Source: Mesobacillus sp. AQ2 (lineage in GTDB: Bacteria; Bacillota; Bacilli; Bacillales; Cytobacillaceae). From it: 64,000 bases of DNA. Location of the stretch: NCBI RefSeq assembly GCF_030122805.1, contig NZ_CP126080.1, positions 4,221,501-4,285,500 on the forward strand. The letters run 5' to 3'. Positions 1 through 9,188 of this stretch are shown piece after piece (the stretch's first letter is position 1; every line of letters starts with the position of its first letter). The notes below the pieces were generated by a model that saw nothing but the letters and a program-made list of their open reading frames with translations, had not been told where the DNA came from and searched no databases. A program made the translations under genes and the position numbers.

Positions 1-471
1 CTCATCCGTTTTTACATAATAGGAATGGACGAAGTACACGTAATCCTCCTCAAGTGAAGCGAGCAATGGCGAATCACCGGTAAAACGGAGCTTGTTCCAT
101 CCCATATGCGGAACCTTATAGGCCTCGCCATCTGATGTTCGGCCGCTGAAACGCACGACTTTTCCGGGAAGGAGCCTGAGCCCTTTCGTCTTGCCATTCT
201 CTGTGCTTTCTTCAAAAAGCAGCTGCATGCCAAGGCAAATGCCGAGCACAGGCTTGCCGGTCGCTGCGAAATCACGGATCATTTCAGCAAGTCCAGTCCG
301 ATTCAACACGTCCATCGCGTCACGGAATGAGCCAACGCCCGGAACGAGCAATGCATCTGCTTCCATTAATCCATCTTTATATTGTGAGATAAAATAGGGC
401 GCATTCAGCCGTTCAAGCGCTTTGCTGACGCTGAACAGATTGCCCATGCCGTAATCGACGATGCCAATCAT
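1..471 (-). CDS. hisH: Imidazole glycerol phosphate synthase, glutaminase subunit HisH (3' end cut by window edge)
   Basis: The reading frame is open from an ATG at 471 to the window edge, giving the first 157 residues of a normally ~200-residue protein. It is a class I glutamine amidotransferase: the start MIGIVDYGMGN is typical of HisH, the PGVGSF segment lies near residue 44, and the nucleophile Cys is C79 in GICLGMQL. The His/Glu of the triad would lie beyond the edge. HisH releases ammonia from glutamine for HisF, which makes IGP and AICAR in histidine synthesis. It is the last visible gene of the minus-strand order hisZ-G-D-B-H; hisA, hisF and hisI probably follow outside. Its Shine-Dalgarno, GGAAGGAAG, is the last copy of a 29-bp repeat that fills the spacer from hisB. 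Confidence 0.95.
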   Translation of the reverse strand, partial: MIGIVDYGMGNLFSVSKALERLNAPYFISQYKDGLMEADALLVPGVGSFRDAMDVLNRTGLAEMIRDFAATGKPVLGICLGMQLLFEESTENGKTKGLRLLPGKVVRFSGRTSDGEAYKVPHMGWNKLRFTGDSPLLASLEEDYVYFVHSYYVKTDE

Positions 472-478
472 GGTTTAA

Positions 479-565
479 CTTCCTTCCGTTTGAAGATCTG
501 TTTACAGCTTCCTTCTATTTGAAGACCTCTGTTCAGCTCCCTTTCAATTTATGAGATCTTTACAG
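479..565 (-). repeat. Three tandem 29-bp repeats containing the hisH ribosome binding site
   Basis: Three imperfect 29-bp units lie head to tail at 479-507, 508-536 and 537-565, filling the hisB-hisH spacer and including the hisB stop codon. On the coding (minus) strand each unit starts CTG(T/A)A and ends in a purine-rich Shine-Dalgarno-like run (GGAAGGAAG, GAAGGAAG, GAAAGGGAG). Only the unit next to hisH is followed by a start codon. This looks like local duplication of the hisH translation-initiation region. Confidence 0.75.
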
Positions 566-1147
566 CATCCCCTTCGTTGATGGAACGCCTTTTACGCGCG
601 GGTCGATGGTCGTTGCTTCATCTAGCGCACGGCCAAGAGCTTTAAATACCGCCTCGATCATGTGGTGAGTATTTTTACCGTAATGGACGATGACATGCAG
701 GTTCATCCTCGCTTCCAGCGCCAGTTTCCAAAGGAATTCATGGACCAGCTCGACATCGAATGTACCGACTTGCTGCGACGGGAATTCTGCGCGCATTTCA
801 AGGTGCGGGCGGTTGCTTAAATCGATTACTACCTGGGCAAGTGCCTCATCCATTGGGACAAATGCGTTTCCGTAGCGTTTGATTCCCTTTTTATCGCCAA
901 GTGCTTCACGGAGAGCCTGGCCGATGCAGATGCCGATATCTTCGGTTGTGTGGTGGCCATCAACTTCTACATCACCCTTGGCGTCCACAGACAAATCAAA
1001 TTGCCCGTGCTTCGCGAATAGATCGAGCATGTGGGATAGGAAAGGTACGCCGGTTTCGAGAGAGGATTTCCCTTCCCCATCGATGCCAAACGTTAAATCT
1101 ATTTTCGTTTCATTTGTATATCTGTTCACTGTTGCAGTCCGTTCCAT
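560..1147 (-). CDS. hisB: Imidazoleglycerol-phosphate dehydratase HisB
   Basis: A 195-residue single-domain dehydratase, the size usual for Gram-positive HisB (no phosphatase domain as in E. coli). It converts imidazole glycerol phosphate to imidazole acetol phosphate using Mn2+. Visible signatures are the two metal-binding motifs, HHTTEDIGI near residue 65 and the later HHMIEAVFKALGRAL with its HH(M/T)xE pattern, plus the start RTATVNRYTNET. The ATG at 1147 follows a good Shine-Dalgarno (GGAGG). It lies 25 bp downstream of hisD in the same operon. Confidence 0.97.
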   Translation of the reverse strand: MERTATVNRYTNETKIDLTFGIDGEGKSSLETGVPFLSHMLDLFAKHGQFDLSVDAKGDVEVDGHHTTEDIGICIGQALREALGDKKGIKRYGNAFVPMDEALAQVVIDLSNRPHLEMRAEFPSQQVGTFDVELVHEFLWKLALEARMNLHVIVHYGKNTHHMIEAVFKALGRALDEATTIDPRVKGVPSTKGML

Positions 1148-1172
1148 TACCTTACCTCCGGATTAAAAATTC

Positions 1173-2438
1173 TTATTTCAGTCGAGATTCTACTGCACGG
1201 GCATGGGCTTCAAGCCCCTCAAGCCTTGCAAATTCAGCTATCTTCTCACCATTGGTGTTCATTGCTTGCTCACTGTATAAAATCACGCTTGATTTTTTCT
1301 GGAAATCCTCGACGCTGAGTGGACTCGAAAAGCGCGCTGTTCCATTCGTTGGCAGGACGTGGTTTGGTCCGGCAAAATAATCGCCAACAGGCTCCGAACT
1401 GTATCTGCCTAGAAAAATCGCTCCTGCATGCTTTATTTTGCCGAGCAATTCGACTGGATTTTCCGTGATGACTTCGAGATGCTCCGGGGCCAGCTGATTG
1501 ATTGCTGCGATGGCTTCTTCCAAATCAGCGGCAACATAGATCGCTCCAAAGTCCTCAATCGCCGCTGTGGCGATTTCCTTTCGCGGTAAGTGCGACAGCT
1601 GTTTATACACCTCGTCCAGCACATCCTCTGCCAGAGTCCGTGATGTTGTCACCAGGACTGCACACGCACGCGGATCATGCTCCGCCTGGGAAAGCAGGTC
1701 AGCCGCAATCTCATTTGCACGTGCTGTATCATCAGCCAGGATGCCGATTTCACTTGGGCCGGCGATCATGTCGATTGCGACATCTCCGAACACCTCACGC
1801 TTGGCAAGGGCGACATATATGTTCCCGGGACCGGTGATTTTATCGACCGGCTTGATCGTTTCTGTTCCATATGCCAGAGCTGCAATCGCTTGTGCTCCGC
1901 CGACTTTATAGATCTCTTTTACCCCGGCGATGTCGGCCGCAACCAGCACACCTGCCGGAAGCTTTCCATCATGTCCTGGCGGCGTCACCATCACGATTCG
2001 CTCCACACCTGCCGTTTTGGCGGGAATGACATTCATCAATACAGATGACGGGTATGCGGCGGTTCCTCCCGGGACATATACACCGACAGAATCGAGCGGT
2101 GTCACCTTCTGGCCGAGCATCGTACCATTTTCCTCTGTCGTCATCCATGAAGGCCGCAGCTGCTTTTCATGGTATTTACGAATATTGGCCGCCGCTTCGG
2201 TGATGATGTCCACCAACTGGCTGCTGACCGTTTTATAGGCTTCAGAAACCTCTTCTTCTGTTACTCGAATTTCATCAAGCGTCACTGAGTCGAATTTTTC
2301 GGTAAAAGCCCTTAGAGCCTGGTCGCCCGCAGCTCTGACTTCTTCTATGATTGCCTTTACAGCCTTGCGTTGGTCTTCCGTTCCGCCATCCACTGTCCGT
2401 TTGAGTGACAAATTGCCGTCTATCTGTAAAATTTCCAC
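1173..2438 (-). CDS. hisD: Histidinol dehydrogenase HisD
   Basis: A 421-residue protein of normal HisD length. It catalyses the last two NAD-dependent oxidations, L-histidinol to L-histidine, with a Zn2+ in the active site. Family features include the nucleotide-binding segment [13 protein letters not shown], the [11 protein letters not shown] stretch, the SQAEHDP motif with the zinc/catalytic His, the [10 protein letters not shown] motif, and GPNHVLPT near the C-terminus. The start is GTG at 2438 behind a moderate Shine-Dalgarno (GAAAGGA) with long spacing. It sits between hisG and hisB in the minus-strand his operon. Confidence 0.97.
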   Translation of the reverse strand: MEILQIDGNLSLKRTVDGGTEDQRKAVKAIIEEVRAAGDQALRAFTEKFDSVTLDEIRVTEEEVSEAYKTVSSQLVDIITEAAANIRKYHEKQLRPSWMTTEENGTMLGQKVTPLDSVGVYVPGGTAAYPSSVLMNVIPAKTAGVERIVMVTPPGHDGKLPAGVLVAADIAGVKEIYKVGGAQAIAALAYGTETIKPVDKITGPGNIYVALAKREVFGDVAIDMIAGPSEIGILADDTARANEIAADLLSQAEHDPRACAVLVTTSRTLAEDVLDEVYKQLSHLPRKEIATAAIEDFGAIYVAADLEEAIAAINQLAPEHLEVITENPVELLGKIKHAGAIFLGRYSSEPVGDYFAGPNHVLPTNGTARFSSPLSVEDFQKKSSVILYSEQAMNTNGEKIAEFARLEGLEAHARAVESRLK

Positions 2439-2467
2439 CGAAGATCAAATCCTTTCAGTTTCAACGA

Positions 2468-3091
2468 TTAAATTACTTCATTAAGTCTTTTGATCAGTTC
2501 GCTGATGCGCTCATCCTTGATTCGGTAGCTGACTGGGTTCACGATCAGTCTTGAGGTCACGCCGGTGATTGTTTCGTATTCGACAAGGCCGTTCTCCTTT
2601 AGGGTCCTGCCGGTTGATACGATATCGACAATCCGGTCGGCGAGGCCAATCAGGGGAGCAAGCTCAATCGATCCATTTAATTTAATGATTTCGACCTGCT
2701 CACCCTGTTCGCGGAAATAAGCGGCAGCGATGTTTGGATACTTCGTCGCGATTTTCGGGGCGACATCGTTCATTTTTGTATCAGGCAGACCTGCGACAGC
2801 GAGGTAGCAGCCGCTGATTTTCAAATCGAGCAGCTCGTACACATCGCGTTCTTCCTCAAGCAGGACGTCCTTCCCGGCAATCCCGAGATCGGCGACACCA
2901 TGCTCCACATATGTCGCCACATCCATTGGCTTGGCGAGGATAAAGCGGAAATTTTCTTCTTCAACATCGATAATCAGCTTGCGCGAATCATCGAATTCAG
3001 GAGGAAGATCGAACCCCGCGCTGCGCAGCAGTTCAACTGCTTCGGTAAAAATCCTGCCCTTCGGCATCGCAATCGTCAGCTGTTCATTCAT
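2468..3091 (-). CDS. hisG: ATP phosphoribosyltransferase catalytic subunit HisG (short form)
   Basis: A 207-residue short-form HisG, which needs HisZ as its regulatory partner. It condenses ATP with PRPP in the first step of histidine synthesis. I place the start at the ATG at 3091 ([14 protein letters not shown]), preceded by GGAGGG. The frame is open further upstream, but that stretch is inside hisZ and does not look like HisG. The ATG overlaps the hisZ stop codon (ATGA), as expected for translational coupling of two subunits of one complex. The PRPP-binding region is the [14 protein letters not shown] segment near residue 155. Confidence 0.96.
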   Translation of the reverse strand: MNEQLTIAMPKGRIFTEAVELLRSAGFDLPPEFDDSRKLIIDVEEENFRFILAKPMDVATYVEHGVADLGIAGKDVLLEEERDVYELLDLKISGCYLAVAGLPDTKMNDVAPKIATKYPNIAAAYFREQGEQVEIIKLNGSIELAPLIGLADRIVDIVSTGRTLKENGLVEYETITGVTSRLIVNPVSYRIKDERISELIKRLNEVI

Positions 3092-4263
3092 TGCGTTCCC
3101 TCCTTCCCTACAAGGAAAACGACATTGGCAAAAACATTCGAACACGCATCCAGATTACGGACTGCGCTAATGTCCTGCAGGACGATCTGTTCACCATCCG
3201 CCCTTCTTTGCGCGGCCAACTGGTAGGCTTCCTTTCTTCGTTCCGGACTGAAAAGGATGCAGGTGACAGGTTCTGATTCCCCAAGATCGCCGAGGCTTTC
3301 AAGCAGACGGTCGAGCCTGATGGCAAATCCTGTCGCTCCAGTTGTTTTGCCGAATTTCTCGAGTAATTTGTCGTAGCGCCCGCCATTGCCGATCGGAAAA
3401 CCGACCATTCCGGCATAAACCTCGAATAGGGTTCCTGTATAGTAGCTCATATGGCTGACAATTGTTAGATCGAACTTGATTCGGCTGCTTTCTCCAAAGT
3501 CCTCGATGACATCCCAGAGCAGCTTCAGTTCGTCAAGCGCCGCCCTGCCTTTCCCGTTCTCGACCAGTTCCAGCGCTTTGCCAATCACTTCAGGACCGCC
3601 GCGCAATTCGAGGAAGGCAAGCAGCCTTTGCGAATCAATCGATGACAGCGGCAGTGATTTGACATGCTCACGATAGCCAACATAATTTTTCTCATATAAA
3701 AATTTCGTCAATTCCCTGGCGCGTTCTTCGTTGCCAAGGATCTGCACGAACAATTCGTTGACGAAGCCTACATGACCAACTGAAAGCTGGAATTGTTCCA
3801 ATCCTGCTTTTTTCAGCGAGGAAATCGCCAAGGCAATCATCTCGCCATCAGCACTGACAGAATCGTCGCCGATACACTCGACCCCGATTTGTTCAAACTC
3901 AGCCGGCCTGCCTCCTTCACGCTGCTGGGCACGGTAGACGTTCGCCGAATAAGCCAGTCTTAATGGTATCTGGTCTTTGTAAAGCTTGGACGCCGCAACC
4001 CTGGCGATCGGCGCAGTCATATCAGGGCGCAGCACCAGTGTGTGCCCCTGCTGGTCCAGCAGCTTGAACAATTGCTGATCCAATATTGCCGATGCCGTTC
4101 CGACCGTTTCGTAATATTCGAGCGCCGGTGTTTCGATGAACTGAAAACCCCAGCGTTTCATCTCCATTTCAATTGAGCTGCGGACCCTTTCCTTCGCTTC
4201 ATGCAGCTCCGGCAGTGTATCCCGCATGCCAAGCGGTTTTTCAAACATGAATAATCTACTCAA
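3088..4263 (-). CDS. hisZ: ATP phosphoribosyltransferase regulatory subunit HisZ
   Basis: A HisRS-like paralogue without tRNA-charging activity that pairs with short HisG and confers histidine feedback control. The N-terminal [12 protein letters not shown] and class II synthetase-like segments ([28 protein letters not shown]) are clear. I favour a TTG start at 4263, because AGAGGGTGA lies at ideal spacing from it. A GTG at 4272 and the in-frame ATG at 4248 (MFEKPL) are alternatives, so the length is 386-394 residues. It is the first gene of the his operon; the pairing with short hisG supports the call. Confidence 0.95.
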   Translation of the reverse strand: MSRLFMFEKPLGMRDTLPELHEAKERVRSSIEMEMKRWGFQFIETPALEYYETVGTASAILDQQLFKLLDQQGHTLVLRPDMTAPIARVAASKLYKDQIPLRLAYSANVYRAQQREGGRPAEFEQIGVECIGDDSVSADGEMIALAISSLKKAGLEQFQLSVGHVGFVNELFVQILGNEERARELTKFLYEKNYVGYREHVKSLPLSSIDSQRLLAFLELRGGPEVIGKALELVENGKGRAALDELKLLWDVIEDFGESSRIKFDLTIVSHMSYYTGTLFEVYAGMVGFPIGNGGRYDKLLEKFGKTTGATGFAIRLDRLLESLGDLGESEPVTCILFSPERRKEAYQLAAQRRADGEQIVLQDISAVRNLDACSNVFANVVFLVGKEGTQ

Positions 4264-4286
4264 TATGGTCACCCTCTTCGTTGCCG

Positions 4287-4474
4287 ATGTGGTTGGTTTA
4301 TTTATTGGAACTCATTAGTTCGTTGCCTGTGCGGCTAACTTTTAATTTGATCATTTAGTTAACCTTGCTTCAGTCACTTGGTTTACTTTATATTTAACCA
4401 TTTGTTTTTCTTTGCTTTAGTCACTTGGTTCACTTTTAATTTAATTATCGGAATCCTTTAGTTCGCTAATATGG
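4287..4474 (-). repeat. Four imperfect 47-bp tandem repeats in the hisZ leader
   Basis: Four consecutive 47-bp segments (4287-4333, 4334-4380, 4381-4427, 4428-4474) align with each other. The two middle units share TTTGCTT(T/C)AGTCACTTG at the same phase. The outer two share an ATT/CGGAA..TTAGTTCG block. They lie between the likely his promoter and hisZ, so they would be transcribed as the 5' leader. I see no T-box motif here. Confidence 0.6.
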
Positions 4475-4495
4475 TAACAAGATGAAGTTATATGT

Positions 4496-4524
4496 AGTGT
4501 ACCGTTCATTCTATTATCCGTCAA
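4496..4524 (-). promoter_or_regulatory. Candidate sigma-A promoter of the his operon
   Basis: On the minus strand TTGACG (4524-4519), a 17-bp spacer and TACACT (4501-4496) make a good vegetative promoter facing hisZ. It predicts a leader of roughly 225 nt that includes the 47-bp repeats. Confidence 0.55.
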
Positions 4525-4655
4525 CCATTAGCTCTTCATGTTTATAATTTTTCATACTTGATTCTAAAAAGGGGTCTGTTTCATAAGAGGATGTAAAAAA
4601 GGCACTCATTACAGAAGAAATTTTGGGTTATAGAGATGAAGAATTATACTTTTTT

Positions 4656-4764
4656 GGCGAAAATCGAAATATATCGACCACTTTTCAAGATATATCAGCG
4701 GATTTTTGATTTTATCGACCACATTTTGCAATATTTCGGCGGATTTTCAATTATATCGACCAAG
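4656..4764 (-). repeat. 21-bp-period tandem array, type A, copy 1
   Basis: About five degenerate units are phased at 20-21 bp. The TCG (or TCA) core recurs at 4674, 4695, 4715, 4736 and 4756. On the minus strand the unit reads GTGGTCGATATAT followed by an A-rich tail, alternating with a GCCGAAATAT variant. The array lies just downstream of the yvoF terminator on the yvoF strand. Its first unit carries the same ATATCGACCAAGTC edge (plus strand) as the copy at 45745-45860. Because spacing alternates between 20 and 21 it does not hold a reading frame. Confidence 0.8.
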
Positions 4765-4780
4765 TCCCTTCAAGAAACAA

Positions 4781-4815
4781 AAAAAGCGAAGCGGAATCAT
4801 TTCCGTTCGCTTTTT
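4781..4815 (-). terminator. Rho-independent terminator of yvoF
   Basis: A hairpin with arms GCGAAGCGGAA and TTCCGTTCGC around a short loop is flanked by A and T runs. The arm overlaps the last codons of yvoF. Confidence 0.75.
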
Positions 4816-5339
4816 GTTCCATAAATTTCATCATCCGCCCAACGTTCAGCTAGTTCTTCCTTTGTATAGATGACACGCATCGGGTTGCCGCCGACGAATG
4901 CGCCTTCTGGGACGTCTTTGTGGACGAGTGTCCCAGCAGAGACGATGGCGCCGTCGCCGATCTTAATGCCGGGCATGATCGTTGAATTGGCGCCAATCAT
5001 GACTTCACTGCCGATTTCGACATCGCCAAGACGGTATTCCTTAATCAAATATTCGTGAGCAAGGATGGTGGTGTTATAGCCGATGACGGTATTGCGTCCA
5101 ACCGAAATTTTTTCCGGGAACATGACATCCAGCATGACCATCAGCGCAAAAGAAGTCTGTTCACCGATTTTCATCCGCAAAAATGTACGGTACAGCCAGT
5201 TTTTTATCCCGAGGAAGGGCGTGTAGCGTGCGACCTGGATGACGACAAAATTCTTGACGACCTTCCAGAACGGGACGGTTTTATAAACATGCCAGAGTGA
5301 ATTGGCGCCTTCTACACGATAACGTGTCGTACGTCTCAT
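4797..5339 (-). CDS. yvoF: Hexapeptide-repeat acetyltransferase YvoF
   Basis: About 180 residues with a left-handed beta-helix acyltransferase fold. Repeated isoleucine-rich hexapeptides (IGYNTTI, VMIGANSTI, IKIGDGAIV, GTLVHKDVPEGAFVGGNPM) end in the GNPMRV tail typical of the maltose/galactoside O-acetyltransferase group. The acceptor substrate is unknown. I chose the ATG at 5339 (MRRTTRYR), one base past the ppaX stop, because the longer frame to 5528 is only ppaX read out of phase. It is co-transcribed with ppaX, yvoD, lgt and hprK as in B. subtilis. Confidence 0.88.
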   Translation of the reverse strand: MRRTTRYRVEGANSLWHVYKTVPFWKVVKNFVVIQVARYTPFLGIKNWLYRTFLRMKIGEQTSFALMVMLDVMFPEKISVGRNTVIGYNTTILAHEYLIKEYRLGDVEIGSEVMIGANSTIMPGIKIGDGAIVSAGTLVHKDVPEGAFVGGNPMRVIYTKEELAERWADDEIYGTKSERK

Positions 5340-5340
5340 C

Positions 5341-5985
5341 CTACACCCCGATAATCGGCAGGATATCAGCCATTTTTTCCAGCATATAATCCGGATTGTA
5401 TTGCTCCAGATGCTCTCTGCCCTTGATGGACCAGGCCACGGCAGCCGTCTTTGTGCCGGCATTTTTGCCGCCAAGAATGTCATGGTGGTTATCGCCGACC
5501 ATGATTGCTCGGTCCGGGGAAGAACCAAGCATGTCCAATGCTTTTAAAAGCGGCTCTGGATCTGGCTTTGCTTTTTCGACATGATCCAGTGCGACGACGA
5601 CGTCGAAAAATTCATCAAGCCCCGTCAGCTTCAGGCCCATCTGGACGACATCAGAAAGCTTTGTCGTGACGATTCCAAGGTGGAAACCATTCTCTTTCAG
5701 AGTCCTTACAGTTTCGTACACACCTTCGAAACCTTTTACCAGCAGGTCATGGTTTGCCAGATTGTAGGTGCGGTAGGTTTTGATCATTTCCTCGTAGCCT
5801 TCAGGATCCATCGGCTCGAATGTATCCTTGAGCGATGGCCCTAAAAACGGAAGGACATCCTCCCGTTTGTACTGGCCCGGAAAATAAGTTTCCATTGTAT
5901 GGAGGAAAGACGAAATAATCAATTCATTCGTATCAATCAAAGTCCCGTCGAGATCGAACAAGACCGTATCTATTTTATTGCTCAT
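5341..5985 (-). CDS. ppaX: Pyrophosphatase PpaX (HAD family)
   Basis: A 214-residue HAD hydrolase. Motif I is DLDGTLIDT near residue 9, motif II is around IVTTKLS, and motif III/IV is K-x(n)-GDNHHDI. In B. subtilis PpaX hydrolyses the pyrophosphate released when HprK dephosphorylates Ser-P-HPr, and its position three genes downstream of hprK fits that role. I start at the ATG at 5985 ([11 protein letters not shown]), preceded by AAAGGAAG. This overlaps the last 11 bases of yvoD, which suggests coupled translation. A longer in-frame start at 6009 lacks a Shine-Dalgarno. Confidence 0.93.
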   Translation of the reverse strand: MSNKIDTVLFDLDGTLIDTNELIISSFLHTMETYFPGQYKREDVLPFLGPSLKDTFEPMDPEGYEEMIKTYRTYNLANHDLLVKGFEGVYETVRTLKENGFHLGIVTTKLSDVVQMGLKLTGLDEFFDVVVALDHVEKAKPDPEPLLKALDMLGSSPDRAIMVGDNHHDILGGKNAGTKTAAVAWSIKGREHLEQYNPDYMLEKMADILPIIGV

Positions 5986-6919
5986 ATACTGCTTCCTTTC
6001 TTTTGGCAAGGTCAGCCCGGTTCCAGATGAACGCTACTGCTGTCGTCAATAATATCGCCACTCCAAGGCGAATCAATAACAACGGCAGCACCGGGATTCC
6101 AAGCGGAACAAAAATTAGTGTATCTTCAACGACTGCGTGGCAGGCCACAAGAAAAATGAACGCTAGTGTGACATCCTTTTTGCTGACTCCATCCTCTTGG
6201 ACTGCCTGGATCATCACACCCGCACCGTATGCGAGGCCGATCAGCAGGCCGGCTGCCATGGTCGTCGAGGTGTTTTCCTTCATGCCCAGCGCTTTTGTCG
6301 CCGGCGCCATCCATTTTGAAAAAACGGCAAGCCATTGCTTATCCTTCATGATCTGAACGATGACCATCAGCGGGATGACGATGAGCGCCAGCTGGAAAAT
6401 GCCGATACCGGCTTTGGTGACACTTTCAAGAAGAATTGATCCCCAGCCAGAAACCTCTTCCCCTTTGGCAGGAACCATGCCATATTTTGCGATTTCGGAA
6501 CCGCCATTCCAGACAAGGTTGATGATGATCGCCGATAAGAACGCTAGCCCCAGCCGGACAAGGACAATGATCCAAAGCTTGACGCCGACCTTGACGGCCA
6601 CACTTGATTCGACAAGCATATTGTGCGAAAAGCTCAGCATCACGGCGATGATGAACACTTCTTTTACCGTCAAATCAAGAGTCAGTATTGCTCCGATTGC
6701 CGCATACAGATTGAGGAAGTTCCCTATGACAAGCGGTATCGCCGCATCCCCCGACAAGCCGAACAACGACATCAGCGGTGTGATCAAGTCGATGAGCCAC
6801 GGCAGGACAGGAGTATATTTAAGGATTGAAACAATCAGGGTCACCGGAAAAATCACTTTCCCCAGTGCCCATGTTGTATTCAAGCCAACCATCAACCCTC
6901 TTTTCAATGAAGAACCCAT
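5975..6919 (-). CDS. yvoD: Nucleoside-recognition (Gate) domain membrane protein YvoD
   Basis: A 314-residue polytopic membrane protein with about eight hydrophobic segments. Two Gate/nucleoside-recognition repeats show the characteristic GLxxxxxALGxxxFPVTL-like and [16 protein letters not shown] segments. Family members resemble the SpoIIIA/SpmAB and FeoB gate modules. The transported substrate, if any, is unknown. It lies between lgt and ppaX exactly as yvoD does in B. subtilis, and overlaps ppaX. Confidence 0.85.
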   Translation of the reverse strand: MGSSLKRGLMVGLNTTWALGKVIFPVTLIVSILKYTPVLPWLIDLITPLMSLFGLSGDAAIPLVIGNFLNLYAAIGAILTLDLTVKEVFIIAVMLSFSHNMLVESSVAVKVGVKLWIIVLVRLGLAFLSAIIINLVWNGGSEIAKYGMVPAKGEEVSGWGSILLESVTKAGIGIFQLALIVIPLMVIVQIMKDKQWLAVFSKWMAPATKALGMKENTSTTMAAGLLIGLAYGAGVMIQAVQEDGVSKKDVTLAFIFLVACHAVVEDTLIFVPLGIPVLPLLLIRLGVAILLTTAVAFIWNRADLAKRKEAVYEQ

Positions 6920-6980
6920 TGAAGCATCTCTCCCACTTTTTCAGCCTATATTTAATGTATTGAGTTGGTCCGTAATTTTT

Positions 6981-7793
6981 CTAGTTATCTAAATATCTTA
7001 CTTTTGAATAACCCTTGGCTCTCCTGTAAATCCATAAACCAATCGCAAAAGCAATCAGTGCGATTGAGATAGTCTGGGCAATCCTTAGCGTGTCTGTCAG
7101 CATCAGGCTGTCTGTGCGCATGCCTTCGACAAAGAAGCGTCCGATTGAATACCAGATGACATAACTGAGGAAAAGTTCCCCGCGGCCCAGGTTGACCCTG
7201 CGCAACGACATAAGCAGGATAAAACCAAGCAGATTCCAGATAGATTCATACAGGAACGTTGGGTGATAGTATGTGCCATTGATATACATCTGGTTGATGA
7301 TGAATTCAGGAAGATGCAGGTTCTCCAAAAATGCCCGGGTGACTTCTCCGCCATGTGCCTCCTGGTTCATGAAATTGCCCCAGCGGCCGATTGCCTGGCC
7401 AAGGATGATACTCGGAGCGGCGATATCCGCAAGCTTCCAGAATGAAACATTCCTTGACTTCGTAAAGAAATAAGTAGTGGCTACAGCTCCGATCAACGCG
7501 CCATGAATCGCAATCCCGCCATTCCAGATTTTAAAAATCTCGCCCGGATACTGTACGTAATAATCCCACTGGAAGATAACATAATAAATCCTTGCTGAGA
7601 TGATGGCGATTGGAATCGCCCAGAGCATCAAGTCTGCAAATATATCTTTTGGCAATCCGCGCCGTTCGCCTTCGCGCATGGCAATCCATAAAGCGAGCGC
7701 AATTCCAAGCCCGATGATGACGCCGTACCAGTGCACCTGGATCGGGCCAAGCGAAAAGGCAATCGGGTCGATCGGCTGAATATTCTTTTCCAT
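6981..7793 (-). CDS. lgt: Phosphatidylglycerol-prolipoprotein diacylglyceryl transferase Lgt
   Basis: A 270-residue membrane enzyme that attaches diacylglycerol to the lipobox Cys of prolipoproteins. It shows the Lgt signature [14 protein letters not shown] near residue 137 and the conserved PTFLYES and [12 protein letters not shown] motifs, with about seven transmembrane segments. The ATG at 7793 follows GGGGAAATGAT. The 5' side carries a dispersed hairpin repeat (7815-7933) between hprK and lgt. Its lipoprotein substrates in this window would include the 41334-42392 protein, CccB and GerAC. Confidence 0.97.
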   Translation of the reverse strand: MEKNIQPIDPIAFSLGPIQVHWYGVIIGLGIALALWIAMREGERRGLPKDIFADLMLWAIPIAIISARIYYVIFQWDYYVQYPGEIFKIWNGGIAIHGALIGAVATTYFFTKSRNVSFWKLADIAAPSIILGQAIGRWGNFMNQEAHGGEVTRAFLENLHLPEFIINQMYINGTYYHPTFLYESIWNLLGFILLMSLRRVNLGRGELFLSYVIWYSIGRFFVEGMRTDSLMLTDTLRIAQTISIALIAFAIGLWIYRRAKGYSKVRYLDN

Positions 7794-7814
7794 ATCATTT
7801 CCCCTTTTTCACAA

Positions 7815-7933
7815 GAAAAGCGCAAGCGCCTTGTCCAGCCCCGACAAGCGCTGGAGGGCCGCCCATTGAAGTCGTTCTTTGACTTCATTGGGCGGACCGA
7901 AGCGACTCGAGGGGCTAGGCGCTGGAGCTGGAC
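7815..7933. repeat. Dispersed 118-bp hairpin repeat (R1), copy 1
   Basis: The element runs from AAAGCGCAAGCGCC to GGCGCTGGAGCTGGA and matches 29888-30005 over almost its whole length in the same orientation. Its centre is a 15-bp inverted repeat (CCGCCCATTGAAGTC / GACTTCATTGGGCGG) around TTCTT-like loop bases. It sits in the lgt 5' region and codes for nothing recognisable. Similar GC-rich extragenic repeats are familiar to me from Bacillaceae genomes, but I cannot search here. Confidence 0.85.
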
Positions 7934-8001
7934 AATTCTCGAAGTGAATTTTTATATATTAAAAAATGAAAAAACCATTTATACCAGCACTTTAGCCGTG
8001 T

Positions 8002-8050
8002 TTAATCAAACGTTTGATTAAGGCTCTTTTTGTAAACTTTATTGCTTTAC
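8002..8050. repeat. 20-bp perfect palindrome plus fragment resembling the end of repeat R2
   Basis: TTAATCAAACGTTTGATTAA (8002-8021) is its own reverse complement and is framed by AGCC and GGCT, then a T run, so it can form a terminator-like hairpin on the plus strand. The next bases, GGCTCTTTT then AAACTTT and TTGCT, resemble the reversed right end of the 22153-22304 element. The rest of the 7934-8113 gap shows nothing else I can name. Confidence 0.5.
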
Positions 8051-8113
8051 AATGCATTATTTTCTTGCGTTCTACTATAGAAATACCTATCTAAAATTCA
8101 TGGTTGTGTCAAT

Positions 8114-9049
8114 TTACCGTTCATCATGGTCGCCGTCTTCGATGACGTCAGAAAGCCTGTTGGTGAATTGCTCTGCTGCGTTCATCCCCATGCGCTTCAG
8201 CCTGAAGTTCATTGCGGCTACCTCAATGATGACAGCGAGGTTACGGCCTGGACGGACCGGAATCGTCAGCTTCGTGATATCGGTGTCGAGGATTCTCATT
8301 TTTTCTTCATCAAGGCCCAATCTATCATATGATTTTTTCTGGTCCCAGATTTCGAGATCAATAATCAGGGAAATCCGTTTATGTGAGCGTACCGCTCCTG
8401 CCCCGAACAGGGTCATGACATTGATGATGCCCACGCCGCGGATTTCGAGCAGATGTTCAATTAGATCTGGCGAGTTACCGACGAGTGTTCCGATATCTTC
8501 CTGGCGGATTTCGACGCAATCATCCGCTACCAGCCGGTGTCCGCGTTTGACCAGTTCAAGCGCAGTTTCACTTTTACCGACACCGCTTTTGCCTGTGATC
8601 AGAACGCCAATCCCATATAGATCGACCAGTACACCATGTACGGCAGTAGTTGGTGCAAGCTTGCTCTCCAGGTAATTTGTCAGATGACTCGAAAGCCTTG
8701 TTGTCTTTTGCTTCGATCTCATGACCGGAACAGATTCTCGTTCGGCCGCTTCAATCAGTTCAGCCGGAACTTCCATGTCCCTTGTAACAATGATGCCTGG
8801 CGTAATATCTGTACAAAGCTTTTCCATCCGCTCTGTCTTTTCGCGAGGGTTCAGTTTTTCAAAGAAGGTCAATTCTGTTTTACCAAGCAACTGCAGGCGC
8901 TCCGCAGGATAATATTCAAAGTAACCGGCAATCTCGAGTCCCGGCCTTGAGATATCAGTGGTCGTAATCGGACGGTTGATGCCTTCCTCTCCACTTAACA
9001 ATTCCATGTCGAATTTCTCGATGATGTCTTTAGTGCGGACTTTTGGCAA
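8114..9049 (-). CDS. hprK: HPr kinase/phosphorylase HprK
   Basis: A 311-residue bifunctional enzyme that phosphorylates and dephosphorylates Ser46 of HPr (and Crh), setting carbon catabolite repression. It carries the Walker A motif GKSGVGKS and the family signature [23 protein letters not shown] stretch. The C-terminal [16 protein letters not shown] is also conserved. I start at TTG 9049 (PKVRTKDI), which follows AAAGGAGG at ideal spacing; a GTG at 9085 would add 12 atypical residues. It heads the hprK-lgt-yvoD-ppaX-yvoF operon and is divergent from nagA. Confidence 0.95.
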   Translation of the reverse strand: MPKVRTKDIIEKFDMELLSGEEGINRPITTTDISRPGLEIAGYFEYYPAERLQLLGKTELTFFEKLNPREKTERMEKLCTDITPGIIVTRDMEVPAELIEAAERESVPVMRSKQKTTRLSSHLTNYLESKLAPTTAVHGVLVDLYGIGVLITGKSGVGKSETALELVKRGHRLVADDCVEIRQEDIGTLVGNSPDLIEHLLEIRGVGIINVMTLFGAGAVRSHKRISLIIDLEIWDQKKSYDRLGLDEEKMRILDTDITKLTIPVRPGRNLAVIIEVAAMNFRLKRMGMNAAEQFTNRLSDVIEDGDHDER

Positions 9050-9188
9050 AGAAACTTCCTCCTTTATTAGGACATTTTTTTCCACATGATCACAATACTT
9101 TATATTTTAGCACTTTTTCAGACAGAACCAAATATAAGGAGTCAAAAAACACCATTGTTGTTTTTGAAATTGTATACTTCTCAATATA

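Noticed and set aside
3092..3145. 18-residue N-terminal extension of HisG
   Set aside because: Lies within hisZ, is Cys-rich and unlike HisG; the ATG at 3091 has the proper Shine-Dalgarno and ATGA overlap.
4273..4640. T-box or His-specific riboswitch upstream of hisZ
   Set aside because: No GGTGGNACC-type core on the minus strand; only repeats and a promoter are visible.
4636..4824. 62-residue plus-strand frame through the type A array and yvoF terminator
   Set aside because: Runs across a terminator hairpin and tandem repeat, no Shine-Dalgarno, no known family.
6360..6992. 210-residue plus-strand frame opposite yvoD
   Set aside because: Shadow of a conserved membrane protein gene in a syntenic operon; Ser/Thr/Pro-rich with no family resemblance.
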